Shown here piece after piece: positions 37,067-45,585 of a stretch of 51,614 nt of DNA (position 1 is its first letter; each line of letters begins with the position of its first letter). A program made the position numbers and the translations under genes. The notes below the pieces were generated by a model. It saw only the letters and a list, made by a program, of their open reading frames with translations, was not told the origin of the DNA and did no database searches. The stretch spans positions 1-51,614 of the forward strand of contig LNFE01000117.1 of the NCBI GenBank assembly GCA_001464575.1. Reading direction: 5' to 3'. The stretch comes from Acidobacteria bacterium Ga0077553. GTDB taxonomy: Bacteria; Acidobacteriota; Terriglobia; Bryobacterales; Bryobacteraceae.

Positions 37067-37944
37067 AGTTTGGTGTTCCAATACACGTCGGCGGCCCAAA
37101 AGGCGAAAAAGAGCACGCTGACGTAGCCATTGACCGTAAAGAAGGCGGCGTTGACCTTGCTGAGGTCGTGGGGCTTCACCAGGCTGTGCTCGTAGATGAG
37201 TAGACCTGCTACAGCGGCCATGCCGGCCCACGCCAGCAGCCCCAGGCCAAAACTTTGGATGAGCAGCGCCAGGCACACGAGCATGGCCACGTGGAGCCCT
37301 CGGGAGAGCATGAGGGCTCCGGCGACGCCGAAGCGCTTGGGCAGGCTGTAGAGGCCGGCAGAGCGGTCGAACTCCACATCCTGGCAGGCGTAGATGACGT
37401 CGAAGCCGGCGGTCCAGAAGGTGACCGCGGCAGTGAGCCAGAGAATGCGCGGATCGAGACTGCCGGTGACCGCGATCCAGGCGGCGGCCGGCGCCACGCC
37501 GAGCGCGAAGCCGAGGACGAGATGCGAGAAGCTGGTGAAGCGTTTGGTGAAGGAGTAGAAGAAAACGATCATCAGGGCCGGCAGCGCGAGGTAGAAGCAG
37601 AGCTTGCCCAGGGCTCCGGCGGCGAAGACGAACGCAAACGACATGGCGAAGAGAAAGCCCCACGTGAACCGCTTCGACAGTTTACCGGCGGGGATCTCGC
37701 GGCTTTTGGTGCGGGGGTTGGCGGCGTCGATTTCGGCGTCGAGCAGCCGGTTGAACGCCATGGCGGCGCTGCGGGCCGTTACCATGGCGACGACGATCCA
37801 GAATAGCTTCTCGAGGGCGCCCTGCTGGGGGAAGCCTTGCGTACGCCACGCCAGCAACGCCCCGGTGAGCGCGAACGGCAGCGCGAACACCGAGTGTTCA
37901 AATTTGATCATTCCTAAGGTGAGGCGAAGCCGTTCCCAAAACAT
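37063..37944 (-). CDS. mqnP: UbiA-family prenyltransferase, MqnP-type
   Basis: An integral membrane prenyltransferase of 293 residues with about eight helices, attaching a polyprenyl chain to a quinone precursor. The first Asp-rich motif is NRLLDAEIDAANPRTKSREI and the second is DVIYACQDVEFDRSAGLYSL; both bind the Mg-diphosphate. The close link to mqnE (ATGA overlap) points to the 1,4-dihydroxy-6-naphthoate branch of menaquinone synthesis (MqnP) rather than ubiquinone. It diverges from the DUF192 gene with 21 bases between the start codons. Confidence 0.92.
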   Translation of the reverse strand: MFWERLRLTLGMIKFEHSVFALPFALTGALLAWRTQGFPQQGALEKLFWIVVAMVTARSAAMAFNRLLDAEIDAANPRTKSREIPAGKLSKRFTWGFLFAMSFAFVFAAGALGKLCFYLALPALMIVFFYSFTKRFTSFSHLVLGFALGVAPAAAWIAVTGSLDPRILWLTAAVTFWTAGFDVIYACQDVEFDRSAGLYSLPKRFGVAGALMLSRGLHVAMLVCLALLIQSFGLGLLAWAGMAAVAGLLIYEHSLVKPHDLSKVNAAFFTVNGYVSVLFFAFWAADVYWNTKL

Positions 37945-37965
37945 TCTGCGTTACCATTTTACTGG

Positions 37966-38388
37966 ATGCTCGCCAGATCATTTTTGCTGCTGTTTGTCGT
38001 CTTGGGATTTGTTGGCTGTTATCAAAGCCCGCGAAAGACCGTGACGGCGAACGATTATCACCTCCGCGATGTGAAATTGCCCAATGGCGCGGTTCTCAAA
38101 GTGGAGACGATGTCGAAGATGGCGGACGTCATGCGGGGCATGATGTTCCGGGATTCGTTGGCGGCGGATCGGGGGATGCTGTTTATCCACGGCGAGCCAG
38201 GGCTTTATCCGTATTGGATGTATCAGGTGCGGATTCCGCTCGACATCGTGTGGATCGACCGCTACAAGATCGTCACGGAGATCTCCCCACGGACGCCGGG
38301 CTCGAGGACTTCCCTCTACGTTCTCGAAATGGCCGCCGGCGAAGCGGAAAAGAATAAGCTGCAAGTCGGCGACAGGATCGATTTTTAA
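37966..38388 (+). CDS. DUF192 lipoprotein
   Basis: A 140-residue exported protein. A lipobox (LGFVGC, Cys at about residue 18) marks it as a probable lipoprotein. The DUF192 fold follows: [36 protein letters not shown] and the C-terminal [19 protein letters not shown]192 proteins are small, single-domain and of unknown function, often near envelope genes. It is one base from the start of larB, so the two may be co-transcribed. No SD is obvious. Confidence 0.88.
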   Translation: MLARSFLLLFVVLGFVGCYQSPRKTVTANDYHLRDVKLPNGAVLKVETMSKMADVMRGMMFRDSLAADRGMLFIHGEPGLYPYWMYQVRIPLDIVWIDRYKIVTEISPRTPGSRTSLYVLEMAAGEAEKNKLQVGDRIDF

Positions 38389-38389
38389 C

Positions 38390-39136
38390 ATGGACCAAAA
38401 CTTACTGAGGGACCTGCTTGAGCAGGTGAGAGACGGCCGGACGGATGTGGGAGCGGCGGCGGAACGGCTGCGGCACCTGCCGTTTGAGGATCTGGGCTTT
38501 GCGAAGGTGGACCACCATCGAGCGCTGCGCCATGGCGTTCCGGAGGTCATCTTCGGCCTCGGCAAAGCGCCGGAGCACGTGGTGGATATCGCCAAGAAGC
38601 TGCAGGAACGCGCGAGCAACCTGCTGATTACGCGGGTGAGCAAGGAGTGCGCGGCGATGGTTCTCGAAGCCATTCCGGACGCGGAACACTTCCCGCTCTC
38701 GGGTTGCATTCGCGTCTGGAAAGACAAGACGATGTTTGGCCGCGGCAAGGTGGGCATTGTCTGCGCGGGGACGAGCGATATCCCCGTGGCGGAGGAGGCG
38801 CGCGTCACGGCGGAGGTGATGGGCAACGAGGTGTTTTCGATCTATGACGTCGGCGTCGCGGGGATTCATCGGCTGATGAGCAACCGGGAGAAGCTGATGG
38901 AAGCGAAGGTGCTAGTGGTTTGCGCGGGGATGGAGGGGGCGTTGCCTTCGGCCGTGGGCGGCTTGGTGAGCGTGCCGGTGATCGCGGTGCCCACGTCGAT
39001 TGGCTATGGCGCGGCGTTTCAGGGCTTGGCGGCCATGCTGGGAATGCTCACGAGCTGCGCGAGCAACGTGACGGTGGTCAACATCGACAACGGATTCGGG
39101 GCCGCCTACGTGGCGAGCCTCATCAACCGGCCTTAG
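38390..39136 (+). CDS. larB: LarB-type nicotinate mononucleotide carboxylase (NCAIR mutase-like)
   Basis: Carboxylates and hydrolyses nicotinic acid adenine dinucleotide in nickel-pincer cofactor synthesis for lactate racemase and its relatives. The 248-residue chain has the PurE-like core: [61 protein letters not shown] and a NIDNGFGA ending. The larC and larE partners and a larA racemase are not in the window, so the gene is either a lone part of the pathway or the rest is elsewhere. It overlaps the convergent gene by four bases. Confidence 0.9.
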   Translation: MDQNLLRDLLEQVRDGRTDVGAAAERLRHLPFEDLGFAKVDHHRALRHGVPEVIFGLGKAPEHVVDIAKKLQERASNLLITRVSKECAAMVLEAIPDAEHFPLSGCIRVWKDKTMFGRGKVGIVCAGTSDIPVAEEARVTAEVMGNEVFSIYDVGVAGIHRLMSNREKLMEAKVLVVCAGMEGALPSAVGGLVSVPVIAVPTSIGYGAAFQGLAAMLGMLTSCASNVTVVNIDNGFGAAYVASLINRP

Positions 39137-39489
39137 GCGACGGGCTCCAGCACGACGTAGATGCCGAAGCGGGGTTCAAGCGAGCCCCGCCCCCACCGGT
39201 TCACGGTCCAGCGGACACGCAGGAAGCGGACGGGCTGGTCCTCTGGTAGTTCGAATAGGAGTGCCGTGGTGCCGGCGTAGAACTTCTGCGGAAAGGCGGC
39301 GAGCGGCGGTTGTAACCAAGTACTTCCGTCGGCGGAGCCTTCGAGCACAAGGTCGAGAGACTCCTGCTCCACGATCTCCGTAATGCCAAGAGTGAGTTGG
39401 GCCGTGCGCCAACCGCTTTCGATCTCGGACGCGGGCGAGGCGCCGTTCGAACGGACAACCGTTTCCGGGAGCAGGAACAGCGGAGCCAT
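39133..39489 (-). CDS. Hypothetical protein, 118 aa (beta-sandwich-like)
   Basis: Not recognised. Alternating hydrophobic strands with a repeated pattern of [36 protein letters not shown] and FGIYVVLEP suggest a small beta-sandwich, similar to discoidin-like carbohydrate-binding modules. There is no signal peptide. It follows rodZ by eight bases on the same strand and its stop is shared with that of larB, so it may be part of the rodZ transcript. Confidence 0.66.
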   Translation of the reverse strand: MAPLFLLPETVVRSNGASPASEIESGWRTAQLTLGITEIVEQESLDLVLEGSADGSTWLQPPLAAFPQKFYAGTTALLFELPEDQPVRFLRVRWTVNRWGRGSLEPRFGIYVVLEPVA

Positions 39490-39497
39490 GCCCGAGA

Positions 39498-40388
39498 CTA
39501 AACTTCGCCGGCCGGCTTCGGAGGAGCGACCCGGCTGGGTTCGAGAATCTCCACCTGATCTTTCGTCAACCGGACGACCCGAACCTGACCGCGGGGGCCG
39601 ATGGGCCCGATGTCGCGACCGGCCTTCTGCACGGTAATCCCACCGGCATTGCCGACTACCATCCTCGCCGTTTCCGACGTGTTCATGGTCTGCGTTTGTC
39701 CGGGCTCCAAAACACCCATGAAGATGCGCTTGCCATCCGCGGTAACCTCAATCCAGGTCTTTTCGGTAGCGGCGATGTTCAGCGACATGACGCCCTCGAC
39801 CACGGGTTTGCCTTCGGTGGCGGCCACCGGGGTCAACGAGGGATCCGCAGTGGCAGCCGGTGCGGACTGGGGTTGCGGTTGGGCGGGAACCACTGGTTGC
39901 AGAACGGGCCTTTCCACGGCAGCGGCGGGCACTTTCGCTCCGTCCGACCCCCGCAGGTTGTCCCACAGGAGGGAGAGCAGGCCGCCACCGGCGATCAAAA
40001 CCACGAGAGCGGCGATAGCCAGCCCAGTACGGCCATCAAAGAATGACGAGGACCGCTCCGTCACCGGGGCGATGGAGATTAATTTCCGCTCTTCGAGCAG
40101 GCGGGCACGCGGGTCGCGGGCCGCGCCGATGGCTTCAAGGTCAACGGCCGGGTCGCGCTTCAGGATGGCGGCGTATTCGTTTTCGAACTGTTGGCCATTA
40201 AAACCAAGGGCTTGCGCGTACTGCCGGACGAAACTTCGATTGAAGAAACCACCGGGAAGCTGATCCCATTGATCGGATTCAATCGCTTCCAAGTACCGCG
40301 AACCAATTCGCAACTCCTCCGAGATCGGGCGGATTTCTCTACCCTGCCGAAGCCGCTCTTCCCGTAATCGCTGCCCTAAACTTGCCAT
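39498..40388 (-). CDS. rodZ: RodZ-like cell-shape protein
   Basis: A membrane-anchored protein of 296 residues that links MreB filaments to the cell wall synthesis machinery in other bacteria. The N-terminal helix-turn-helix (residues about 1-70: LGQRLREERLRQGREIRPIS, SRYLEAIESDQWDQLPGGFF) is the MreB-binding domain. One transmembrane helix lies near 122-143 (TGLAIAALVVLIAGGGLLSL). The periplasmic part has a Pro/Ala linker and the DUF4115 domain (KTWIEVTADGKRIFMGVLEPGQ). It diverges from the GT2 gene with 36 bases between starts. No MreB gene is in the window. Confidence 0.9.
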   Translation of the reverse strand: MASLGQRLREERLRQGREIRPISEELRIGSRYLEAIESDQWDQLPGGFFNRSFVRQYAQALGFNGQQFENEYAAILKRDPAVDLEAIGAARDPRARLLEERKLISIAPVTERSSSFFDGRTGLAIAALVVLIAGGGLLSLLWDNLRGSDGAKVPAAAVERPVLQPVVPAQPQPQSAPAATADPSLTPVAATEGKPVVEGVMSLNIAATEKTWIEVTADGKRIFMGVLEPGQTQTMNTSETARMVVGNAGGITVQKAGRDIGPIGPRGQVRVVRLTKDQVEILEPSRVAPPKPAGEV

Positions 40389-40412
40389 AGAACCAGATAT
40401 CTCTGACCAGCC

Positions 40413-40418
40413 TATAAT
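40413..40418 (+). promoter_or_regulatory. TATAAT box in the rodZ / GT2 divergent gap
   Basis: A perfect TATAAT lies 12 bases before the TTG start of the GT2 gene, within the AT-rich run CCTATAATATACC. No -35 is seen at standard spacing. The position implies an almost leaderless GT2 message, or that its real start is downstream. The minus strand reads TATATTATA here, so the same bases could serve rodZ. Confidence 0.45.
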
Positions 40419-40424
40419 ATACCA

Positions 40425-41415
40425 TTGTCAACCGAAGACCCAGTACCCTTGGTAACTGTGATTGTCGTCAACTGGAATCGTCGCGAGTTCCTGCGGGAAT
40501 GTCTCGTATCCATTGAAAAACAGGTCACTTACGCCGGCTCGGCCTTTCCTGCCGAAATCATCGTGGTCGATAACGGCTCCGAGGACGGATCCCCAGAATT
40601 GGTGACGGCGGAGTTTCCCGCCATCCGTCTGATCCGGAACAGCGGCAATCGGGGATTTTGCGGCGCCAACAACCAGGGAATTGCCGCGGCGCGCGCCGAT
40701 CGGATTGCCTTGCTCAACAACGACGCTGCCGCCGACCCCTACTGGCTGGGCCGCCTCAAAAATCCTGCAGTACGAGTCGCCCGGACGGATCGACAAGGCC
40801 GGGCATATTCTGTACCTGGACGGGCAGAATCGTGGTCGCGGAACCGGGGAGGTGGACCGGGGGCAATATGACGGTCCGCTGAGTTTGGGGTGGCCGGATG
40901 GCTGCGCAGCCATGTATCGTAAAGCGATGCTCGATCAGATTGGCGGCTTCGATGAAGACCTGTTCGCCTACGCCGACGACGCCGAACTGGGCCTGCGCGC
41001 CCGCATCGCCGGTTGGGAGTGCGCCTATGCCCCGAAAGCGGTGGTGCGCCATCGGCGGGGCGCTACGTTGGGTCAGGGGAATCCGCGGCGGGTCTTTTTG
41101 ATCGAACGCAACCGGATCTTGCTGGCGGCGAAACTATTTCCTTGGCGGCTCTTGGTATTGAACCCTTATTACTTTTTGCTGCGTTTGCTGGCCGCTACCG
41201 GACAACCGGGCGACTTGGCCGCGTTCCCGGGCTGGCGCGGCAAGCTCGTTTTGGCGAGTGCGATTTTGCGGGCTGACCTGGCGGCCTTGTGGATGCTGCC
41301 GCGATTCCTTGCCAAGCGGCGCGAGATCCGCCGGATCGCTCGGATTCGGGGAGGAGAGTTGGCCGCTCTGCTACGGCGCGAGGCGCCCGAACCGGCGGCA
41401 ATGTACGGCCAATGA
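40425..41415 (+). pseudogene. GT2 glycosyltransferase, broken by internal deletion and frameshift
   Basis: The first part encodes VTVIVVNWNRREFLREC, IIVVDNGSEDGSPE and LLNNDAAADPYWLGRL, then shifts out of frame. From 40749 the other frame continues AASKILQYESPGRID, LGWPDGCAAMYRKAML, FDEDLFAYADDAELGLRAR and a basic membrane-associated C-terminal part. A full-length homologue would have about 20 more residues between WLGRL and AASKI. The bases GGCCGCCTC at 40749-40757 encode GRL in one frame and AAS in the other, so a collapse between two copies of this 9-mer would produce exactly this fusion. Start TTG at 40425; a TTG at 40449 is possible. Confidence 0.8.
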
Positions 41416-42371
41416 TCGATCCGCGCCACATCAAGTGTCCGGCCTGCGGGCATGAAGAGTACAAGTCGCTATTCCACGGCACGGATCGGCTGTACGGCAC
41501 GACGGACCGTAGTTTCACGGTGGTCGAGTGCACCCAGTGCCGCCTGCTGCGTCTGTTCCCGCAGCCGGATCCGGCCGAGCTTGGAAAGTACTACCCGGAG
41601 AACTACTGGTTTAACCCCGCGAGCGGAGCGGCATCGCCGCTTGAAGAGCGTTACCGCCGCTTCGTTCTGAGCGACCATGTGCGCTTTGTTGAAGGAGCCA
41701 TTGAGGCGGCCGGAGAACGCGGACCCGTGCTGGACGTCGGGTGTGGCGGGGGCCTTTTTCTCCGGCTACTGCGGGAACGCGGCCATCGGGTAGTGGGCCT
41801 CGATTTCTCGCTCGACGCAGCTCAGGTGGCTTGGAAACAGAATCGGGTACCCGCGCTCTGCGCAACGCTGAGCCGCGCCCCGCTGCCGCCGCGAACGTTT
41901 TCCACGATCACGATGTTCCACGTGCTGGAGCACCTGTATGATCCCATTGGCTATTGCGATGCGGCGCGCGAGCTGCTGCGGGACGATGGCCGTCTGGTGA
42001 TCCAGGTGCCGAACGCTGCCTGTTGGCAGTTTCTTCTATTCGGGGAGCACTGGAACGGCATCGACATCCCTCGCCATCTGATCAACTTCAAGGAAAAAGA
42101 CCTTGTCGATCTGCTGGATGTCTGCGGCTTCGAAGTCGTCCGCCGGAAGCACTTCTCCCTCCGCGATAACCCGGCGGGGCTCGCTACCACCCTGGCCGTG
42201 GGACTCGACCCGATGGCCCGGCGGATTCGGACGCGACAGGAATCGCCGCGCGCTCGGCTGTTCAAGGACGCCATTTATTTCGGACTGATGCTGGCCTGCA
42301 TCGTGCCCACGGCCGTCGAAGCCGCCTGCCGCGCGGGGTCGACCATCATGGTGGAAGCCCGCAAGAAATGA
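41412..42371 (+). CDS. Class I SAM methyltransferase with N-terminal zinc ribbon
   Basis: A 319-residue protein. The N terminus has a zinc ribbon (CPACGHEEY, then CTQCRLLRL) of the kind often found in methyltransferases in polysaccharide loci. The methyltransferase domain follows: VLDVGCGGGLFLRLL, VGLDFSLDA and MFHVLEHLYDP, with GRLVIQVPN later. The ATG overlaps the stop of the GT2 gene (ATGA) and the stop overlaps the next gene the same way, so all three are coupled. The target may be a sugar or lipid of a surface glycan; this is inferred from the neighbours. Confidence 0.87.
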   Translation: MIDPRHIKCPACGHEEYKSLFHGTDRLYGTTDRSFTVVECTQCRLLRLFPQPDPAELGKYYPENYWFNPASGAASPLEERYRRFVLSDHVRFVEGAIEAAGERGPVLDVGCGGGLFLRLLRERGHRVVGLDFSLDAAQVAWKQNRVPALCATLSRAPLPPRTFSTITMFHVLEHLYDPIGYCDAARELLRDDGRLVIQVPNAACWQFLLFGEHWNGIDIPRHLINFKEKDLVDLLDVCGFEVVRRKHFSLRDNPAGLATTLAVGLDPMARRIRTRQESPRARLFKDAIYFGLMLACIVPTAVEAACRAGSTIMVEARKK

Positions 42372-43054
42372 GGGCATACGTCCTGCATTTCGAAGCAGCC
42401 ATCGCCGCGGAGGTGGAAGGCTTTGCGGCGGCATTGGCTCCCGGCAGCCGCGTGCTCGACGCCGGGGCGGGAGAAGGCCAGTATGCCGGGCGCTTCGCAG
42501 GGCATCGCTACGTCGGCGTCGACCTCGGCGTTGGCGATGCCGCATGGGACTATCGGGGACTGCACGCTATCGCCGACCTGCGGGCGCTTCCCTTCCCGGA
42601 CGGCGCGTTTGCTGGTGCGTTGAACGTGGTCACCCTCGAGCATGTGACCGATCCGCAGGCAGTCGTCTCCGAACTCGCCCGCGTTCTCGCGCCGGGAGGA
42701 CAGCTGCTGTTGATCGTGCCACACGAATGGGAGGTCCACCAGCATCCCCACGACTACTTCCGCTACACCCGTTTCGGATGCGGCCTGCTGCTCGAACGGG
42801 CGGGACTGGCCATCGACTCGATTGTGCCCGTGGGCGGCTATTTCCGGCTGCTCAGCCGCCGCCTGCTCTCGGGCTACAAGTTCTTTCCGCCGCCCCTGAG
42901 TTGGTTCTGGCTGATGGTGGTGGCAGGGCCCGCCCTGCTGCTTCCCTTGCTCGATGGACTCGACCGGCAAGCCGACTACACCCTAGGCTACATCTGCCGC
43001 GCCCACAAGGAAGCGAAATCGGGTTACGCTGATGGCTATGCCGAAACGCCGTGA
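42368..43054 (+). CDS. Class I SAM methyltransferase
   Basis: A 228-residue methyltransferase with VLDAGAGEGQYAGRF, YVGVDLGVGD, ALNVVTLEHVTDPQAV and GGQLLLIVPHEWEVHQHPHD. The last part holds a hydrophobic segment (WFWLMVVAGPALLLPLLDG), perhaps a membrane-facing helix near a polyprenyl-linked substrate. It starts by ATGA overlap with the gene before and overlaps the cupin gene by 23 bases at its end. A role in glycan modification is inferred from the context. Confidence 0.85.
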   Translation: MRAYVLHFEAAIAAEVEGFAAALAPGSRVLDAGAGEGQYAGRFAGHRYVGVDLGVGDAAWDYRGLHAIADLRALPFPDGAFAGALNVVTLEHVTDPQAVVSELARVLAPGGQLLLIVPHEWEVHQHPHDYFRYTRFGCGLLLERAGLAIDSIVPVGGYFRLLSRRLLSGYKFFPPPLSWFWLMVVAGPALLLPLLDGLDRQADYTLGYICRAHKEAKSGYADGYAETP

Positions 43055-43442
43055 CCTCATCGCGCTAGCCGCCCCCTTCGCCCTGTTCGCCGCCAAGCCG
43101 GGTGGGCTGCCCAACGTAACGCTCAACGCCAAGGACGTAAAGGTGCAGAAGAACCCCTTCGGCGAGCTACGCATCTACTTTGACGGTCCCACGGACCAAC
43201 TGCGTTCGATGACCGCGGGTAGCCTTCTGCTCAATGCCGGAGCGACGCCGCATCCTCCGCATACCCATCCGGAAGAGGAGTTCATGGTGATCACGGAGGG
43301 CACGGGGGAGATGTTCTGTGATGGCAAGACCGTGGCTATCGGCCCGGGCTCGATGATGTACTGCGCGGCGAACGTTTCGCACGGGATCGTCAACACCGGC
43401 AAGAAGCCGTTGCTGTTCTATTTCTACAAGTGGAAAGCTTAA
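43032..43442 (+). CDS. Cupin-domain protein with Tat-like leader
   Basis: A 136-residue single-cupin protein. The leader KRRDLIALAAPFALFA resembles a twin-arginine or Sec signal. The metal site is the cupin motif at HPPHTHPEEEF (H77, H79, E83) and the second-motif His H117 in NVSHGIVN. Small exported cupins bind a metal ion and may be dioxygenases, isomerases or sensors; specific activity cannot be read. Its start lies within the methyltransferase gene. Confidence 0.87.
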   Translation: MAMPKRRDLIALAAPFALFAAKPGGLPNVTLNAKDVKVQKNPFGELRIYFDGPTDQLRSMTAGSLLLNAGATPHPPHTHPEEEFMVITEGTGEMFCDGKTVAIGPGSMMYCAANVSHGIVNTGKKPLLFYFYKWKA

Positions 43443-43510
43443 TGCACAGTTAACGATTCTTTGCACTAAATTGATTGTCCATAGCCGTCCGACCCACTAG
43501 AGTAGGGTCG

Positions 43511-44122
43511 ATGGAGCTAACGGACGCCGAGTTAATGTGCCGGTTTCAAAAGGGCGACATGGCTGCCTACGAGGATCTCGTGGGCCGCTATACGATTCGT
43601 CTCCATCGGTTTCTGCAGCGCCTGGTCTTGAATGCGGCGGTCGCGGAGGAGCTCACGCAGGACACGTTTCTCCGCGTCTTCCTCGCCCGCGAGCGGTATC
43701 AGGCCTCGGCCACGTTTTCCACCTGGATCTATCGCATTGCCACCAATCTGGCGCTGAACTGGATCCGCGACTCCCGCCACGCCAGGCAGACGGCCAGTCT
43801 CGAAGCACTCACAATTTTCGGAACGCGCTTGCAAATTCCCTGTTCGGTGCGCACGGCCGAACAGCAACTGCTCGACCTGGCCGACCGCGACCGGATTCGG
43901 GCCGCCATCGCTGAACTGCCGGAACGCCAGCGCATTGCCGTAATTCTGCACAAATACGAAGGCCTCGACTATGAGGGGATCGCGCGGACGCTCGGTTGTT
44001 CGGTGCCCGCGCTCAAGAGCCTACTCTGCCGAGCCTATGCCGTGCTCCGCGGACGTCTCTCCGCCGCGGAAGTTCCTCAGAACTCGTTGCCTTTGTACAT
44101 CGAAGCCACGTACTGCTCGTAG
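43511..44122 (+). CDS. RNA polymerase sigma factor, ECF (sigma-70) family
   Basis: A 203-residue ECF sigma factor. Region 2 is about residues 10-90 (FQKGDMAAYEDLVGRYT, AEELTQDTFLRVFLARERY, TFSTWIYRIATNLALNWIRD); region 4 is about 130-185 (AIAELPERQRIAVILHKYEGLDYEGIARTLGCSVPALKSLLCRAYAVLR). I use the ATG at 43511; a TTG at 43475 would add 12 residues. No anti-sigma factor is adjacent. The last 46 bases overlap the convergent msrP gene, and the C-terminal tail after VLR is not conserved-looking. Confidence 0.93.
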   Translation: MELTDAELMCRFQKGDMAAYEDLVGRYTIRLHRFLQRLVLNAAVAEELTQDTFLRVFLARERYQASATFSTWIYRIATNLALNWIRDSRHARQTASLEALTIFGTRLQIPCSVRTAEQQLLDLADRDRIRAAIAELPERQRIAVILHKYEGLDYEGIARTLGCSVPALKSLLCRAYAVLRGRLSAAEVPQNSLPLYIEATYCS

Positions 44123-44982
44123 CCGTTATAGAGCAAAGTGGGTTTCCGCTGCATGGTGGGGATCAACTGCTCGACGGCTTGCGACCAGCGCGGATGGGGC
44201 TTTTTGGGATCGATGTTCGAGTAGAAGCCATACTCCTGCGCGTTCAGCTTGTTCCAGAACGTGGGCGGTTCGCTCGACGTGAATTCAATCTTCACAATCG
44301 ACTTGATGGATTTATAGCCGTACTTCCACGGCACCACCAGACGCACCGGAGCCCCATTTTGCTTCGGTAGCGGTTTGCCGTACATGCCCGTCGTGAGGAG
44401 TGTGAGCTCGTTCATCGCTTCGTCCATTCGCAGGCCTTCGAAGTACGGCCATGGGTATGGTGCCTGTTTCATGCCGGGCATCTGGTTTGGGCGGTTGGCC
44501 GTGACAAAACGGAGGTACTTGGCGGCCGGTTTCGGCTCGACCAGCTTGATCAATTCCGAGAGCGGGAAGCCGGACCACGGCACCGCCATCGCCCAGCGTT
44601 CGACGCAGCGGAAGCGGTAGAGACGCTCTTCGCCGGGGAACTTCTTCAGCAGGTCGTCTAGGTCGAGCGTTTGCGGCTTGTTCACCTGGCCCGTGATCTC
44701 GATCTTCCAAGGCGAGATGACGAACTCGCTCGTCAAAGGGGCCAGGCCCTCTTTGGCGTACGGATTGAATTCGTAGTAGTTGTTGTATCCCGTGGCGGCC
44801 CACTCTTCGGTGATGGGACGGTCGAGCGTGTATTTCTCGTTGCGCTTCGGCGCGGCAATGGCCAGCGCGGGGAGCGACAATAGCCCGGCCGCAGTCAGCA
44901 ATTGCCGGCGATTCAGAAACGCCGCTTCCGGCGTCGCTTCGCTCTCGGGGATCTCCCAACCTTTCCGAATCCGAATCAACAT
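44077..44982 (-). CDS. msrP: Molybdopterin-dependent oxidoreductase, MsrP/YedY-type
   Basis: A 301-residue Tat-exported molybdoenzyme of the sulfite-oxidase fold; E. coli MsrP reduces methionine sulfoxide in periplasmic proteins. The twin-arginine leader is NRRQLLTAAGLLSLPALAIA. The Mo-ligand Cys is C126 in RFRCVERWAMAVPWSGF. Other MsrP features are YNNYYEFNPYAKEGLAP and VVPWKYGYKSIKSIV. I chose the start MLIRIRKGWEIP (44982); the open frame runs 53 codons further but that part overlaps the PspC promoter side and is unsupported. The usual heme partner MsrQ is absent, so electron supply is unclear. Confidence 0.93.
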   Translation of the reverse strand: MLIRIRKGWEIPESEATPEAAFLNRRQLLTAAGLLSLPALAIAAPKRNEKYTLDRPITEEWAATGYNNYYEFNPYAKEGLAPLTSEFVISPWKIEITGQVNKPQTLDLDDLLKKFPGEERLYRFRCVERWAMAVPWSGFPLSELIKLVEPKPAAKYLRFVTANRPNQMPGMKQAPYPWPYFEGLRMDEAMNELTLLTTGMYGKPLPKQNGAPVRLVVPWKYGYKSIKSIVKIEFTSSEPPTFWNKLNAQEYGFYSNIDPKKPHPRWSQAVEQLIPTMQRKPTLLYNGYEQYVASMYKGNEF

Positions 44983-45038
44983 GCTACTACTGTACAAATT
45001 TTGGGAACACCGGGGCGGATACTCTCGTAAACCTTGGC

Positions 45039-45365
45039 ATGTACTGCAACGCTTGTGGATTTGAAATGGAAAGCGAGCACCGCTACTGCGCCCGCTGCGG
45101 TAAACCGGCTCAGGCTGGCCAATACCAATGGGCAGCGCCACCGCTGACGCGCGGACGCCTGGAACGGGACATGTACGACAAGAAGATTGCCGGCGTCTGT
45201 TCGGGCATGGCGAAATGGCTCGGCTGGGATGTCACCCTAACGCGCCTTTTGTGGCTGGGCGTCGCCCTGTTCACTGGCGTCGGATTCATCGCGTATCCGC
45301 TTTGCTGGATCGTGATGCCGCGCAACGACGCCCGAGCGCCGTATGGTCTGCCCGCCGCGACTTAA
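45039..45365 (+). CDS. PspC-domain membrane protein with N-terminal zinc ribbon
   Basis: A 108-residue protein. A zinc ribbon (C3, C6, C17, C20 in MYCNACGFEM and YCARCGKPA) precedes a PspC domain (about 41-95: RDMYDKKIAGVCSGMAKWL, then a membrane helix, TRLLWLGVALFTGVGFIAYPL). PspC proteins act in the phage-shock/envelope-stress response. It is divergent from msrP and is followed by hairpins that probably end the transcript. Confidence 0.9.
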   Translation: MYCNACGFEMESEHRYCARCGKPAQAGQYQWAAPPLTRGRLERDMYDKKIAGVCSGMAKWLGWDVTLTRLLWLGVALFTGVGFIAYPLCWIVMPRNDARAPYGLPAAT

Positions 45366-45397
45366 CCCGCAAGCCCGGTGGTCGACCGAAAACCCAG

Positions 45398-45438
45398 AGC
45401 CAGGCTGTGAACCGCCACAGAACACAGCCTGGCTTTTG
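45398..45438 (+). terminator. Rho-independent terminator after the PspC gene
   Basis: AGCCAGGCTGTG (45398-45409) and CACAGCCTGGCT (45423-45434) pair perfectly over 12 bases with a 13-base loop, followed by TTTTG. It lies 33 bases after the PspC stop. The T-run is short, so termination may be helped by the next hairpin. Confidence 0.72.
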
Positions 45439-45585
45439 TAAGTAAACGGCGTCGCCTCGCACTTGCCCGAGTGTTTAGCGACGCCGTTGTTTTCGCCGTG
45501 GGAGCCGCAGCGCACAGACTGACGATCAGCGGTCCCTCAACCGCTGTCATCCGTCCGGGGCACTCAACCACGCGACTTACTTACA
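45437..45585. repeat. Nested inverted-repeat element, possible MITE or structured RNA
   Basis: TGTAAGTAA (45437-45445) and TTACTTACA (45577-45585) are perfect complements enclosing two smaller hairpins: AACGGCGTCGC/GCGACGCCGTT (45445-45455 with 45478-45488) and CAGCGGT/ACCGCTG (45527-45533 with 45540-45546). The outer pair and two inner stems could fold as a three-way junction. Without other copies in the window I cannot tell a MITE from a folded RNA. Confidence 0.4.

Noticed and set aside
37067..37663. 200-codon N-terminal extension of MqnE
   Set aside because: This part overlaps the UbiA gene in another frame and is Arg-rich; the ATG at 37066 overlaps the UbiA stop and starts the family sequence.
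43443..43510. Promoter of the ECF sigma factor (TTAACG and GATTGT-like boxes)
   Set aside because: Spacing and sequence fit poorly; not better than chance.
44983..45141. 53-codon extension of MsrP
   Set aside because: It overlaps the PspC gene start and lacks leader features; the Tat leader begins after the ATG at 44982.
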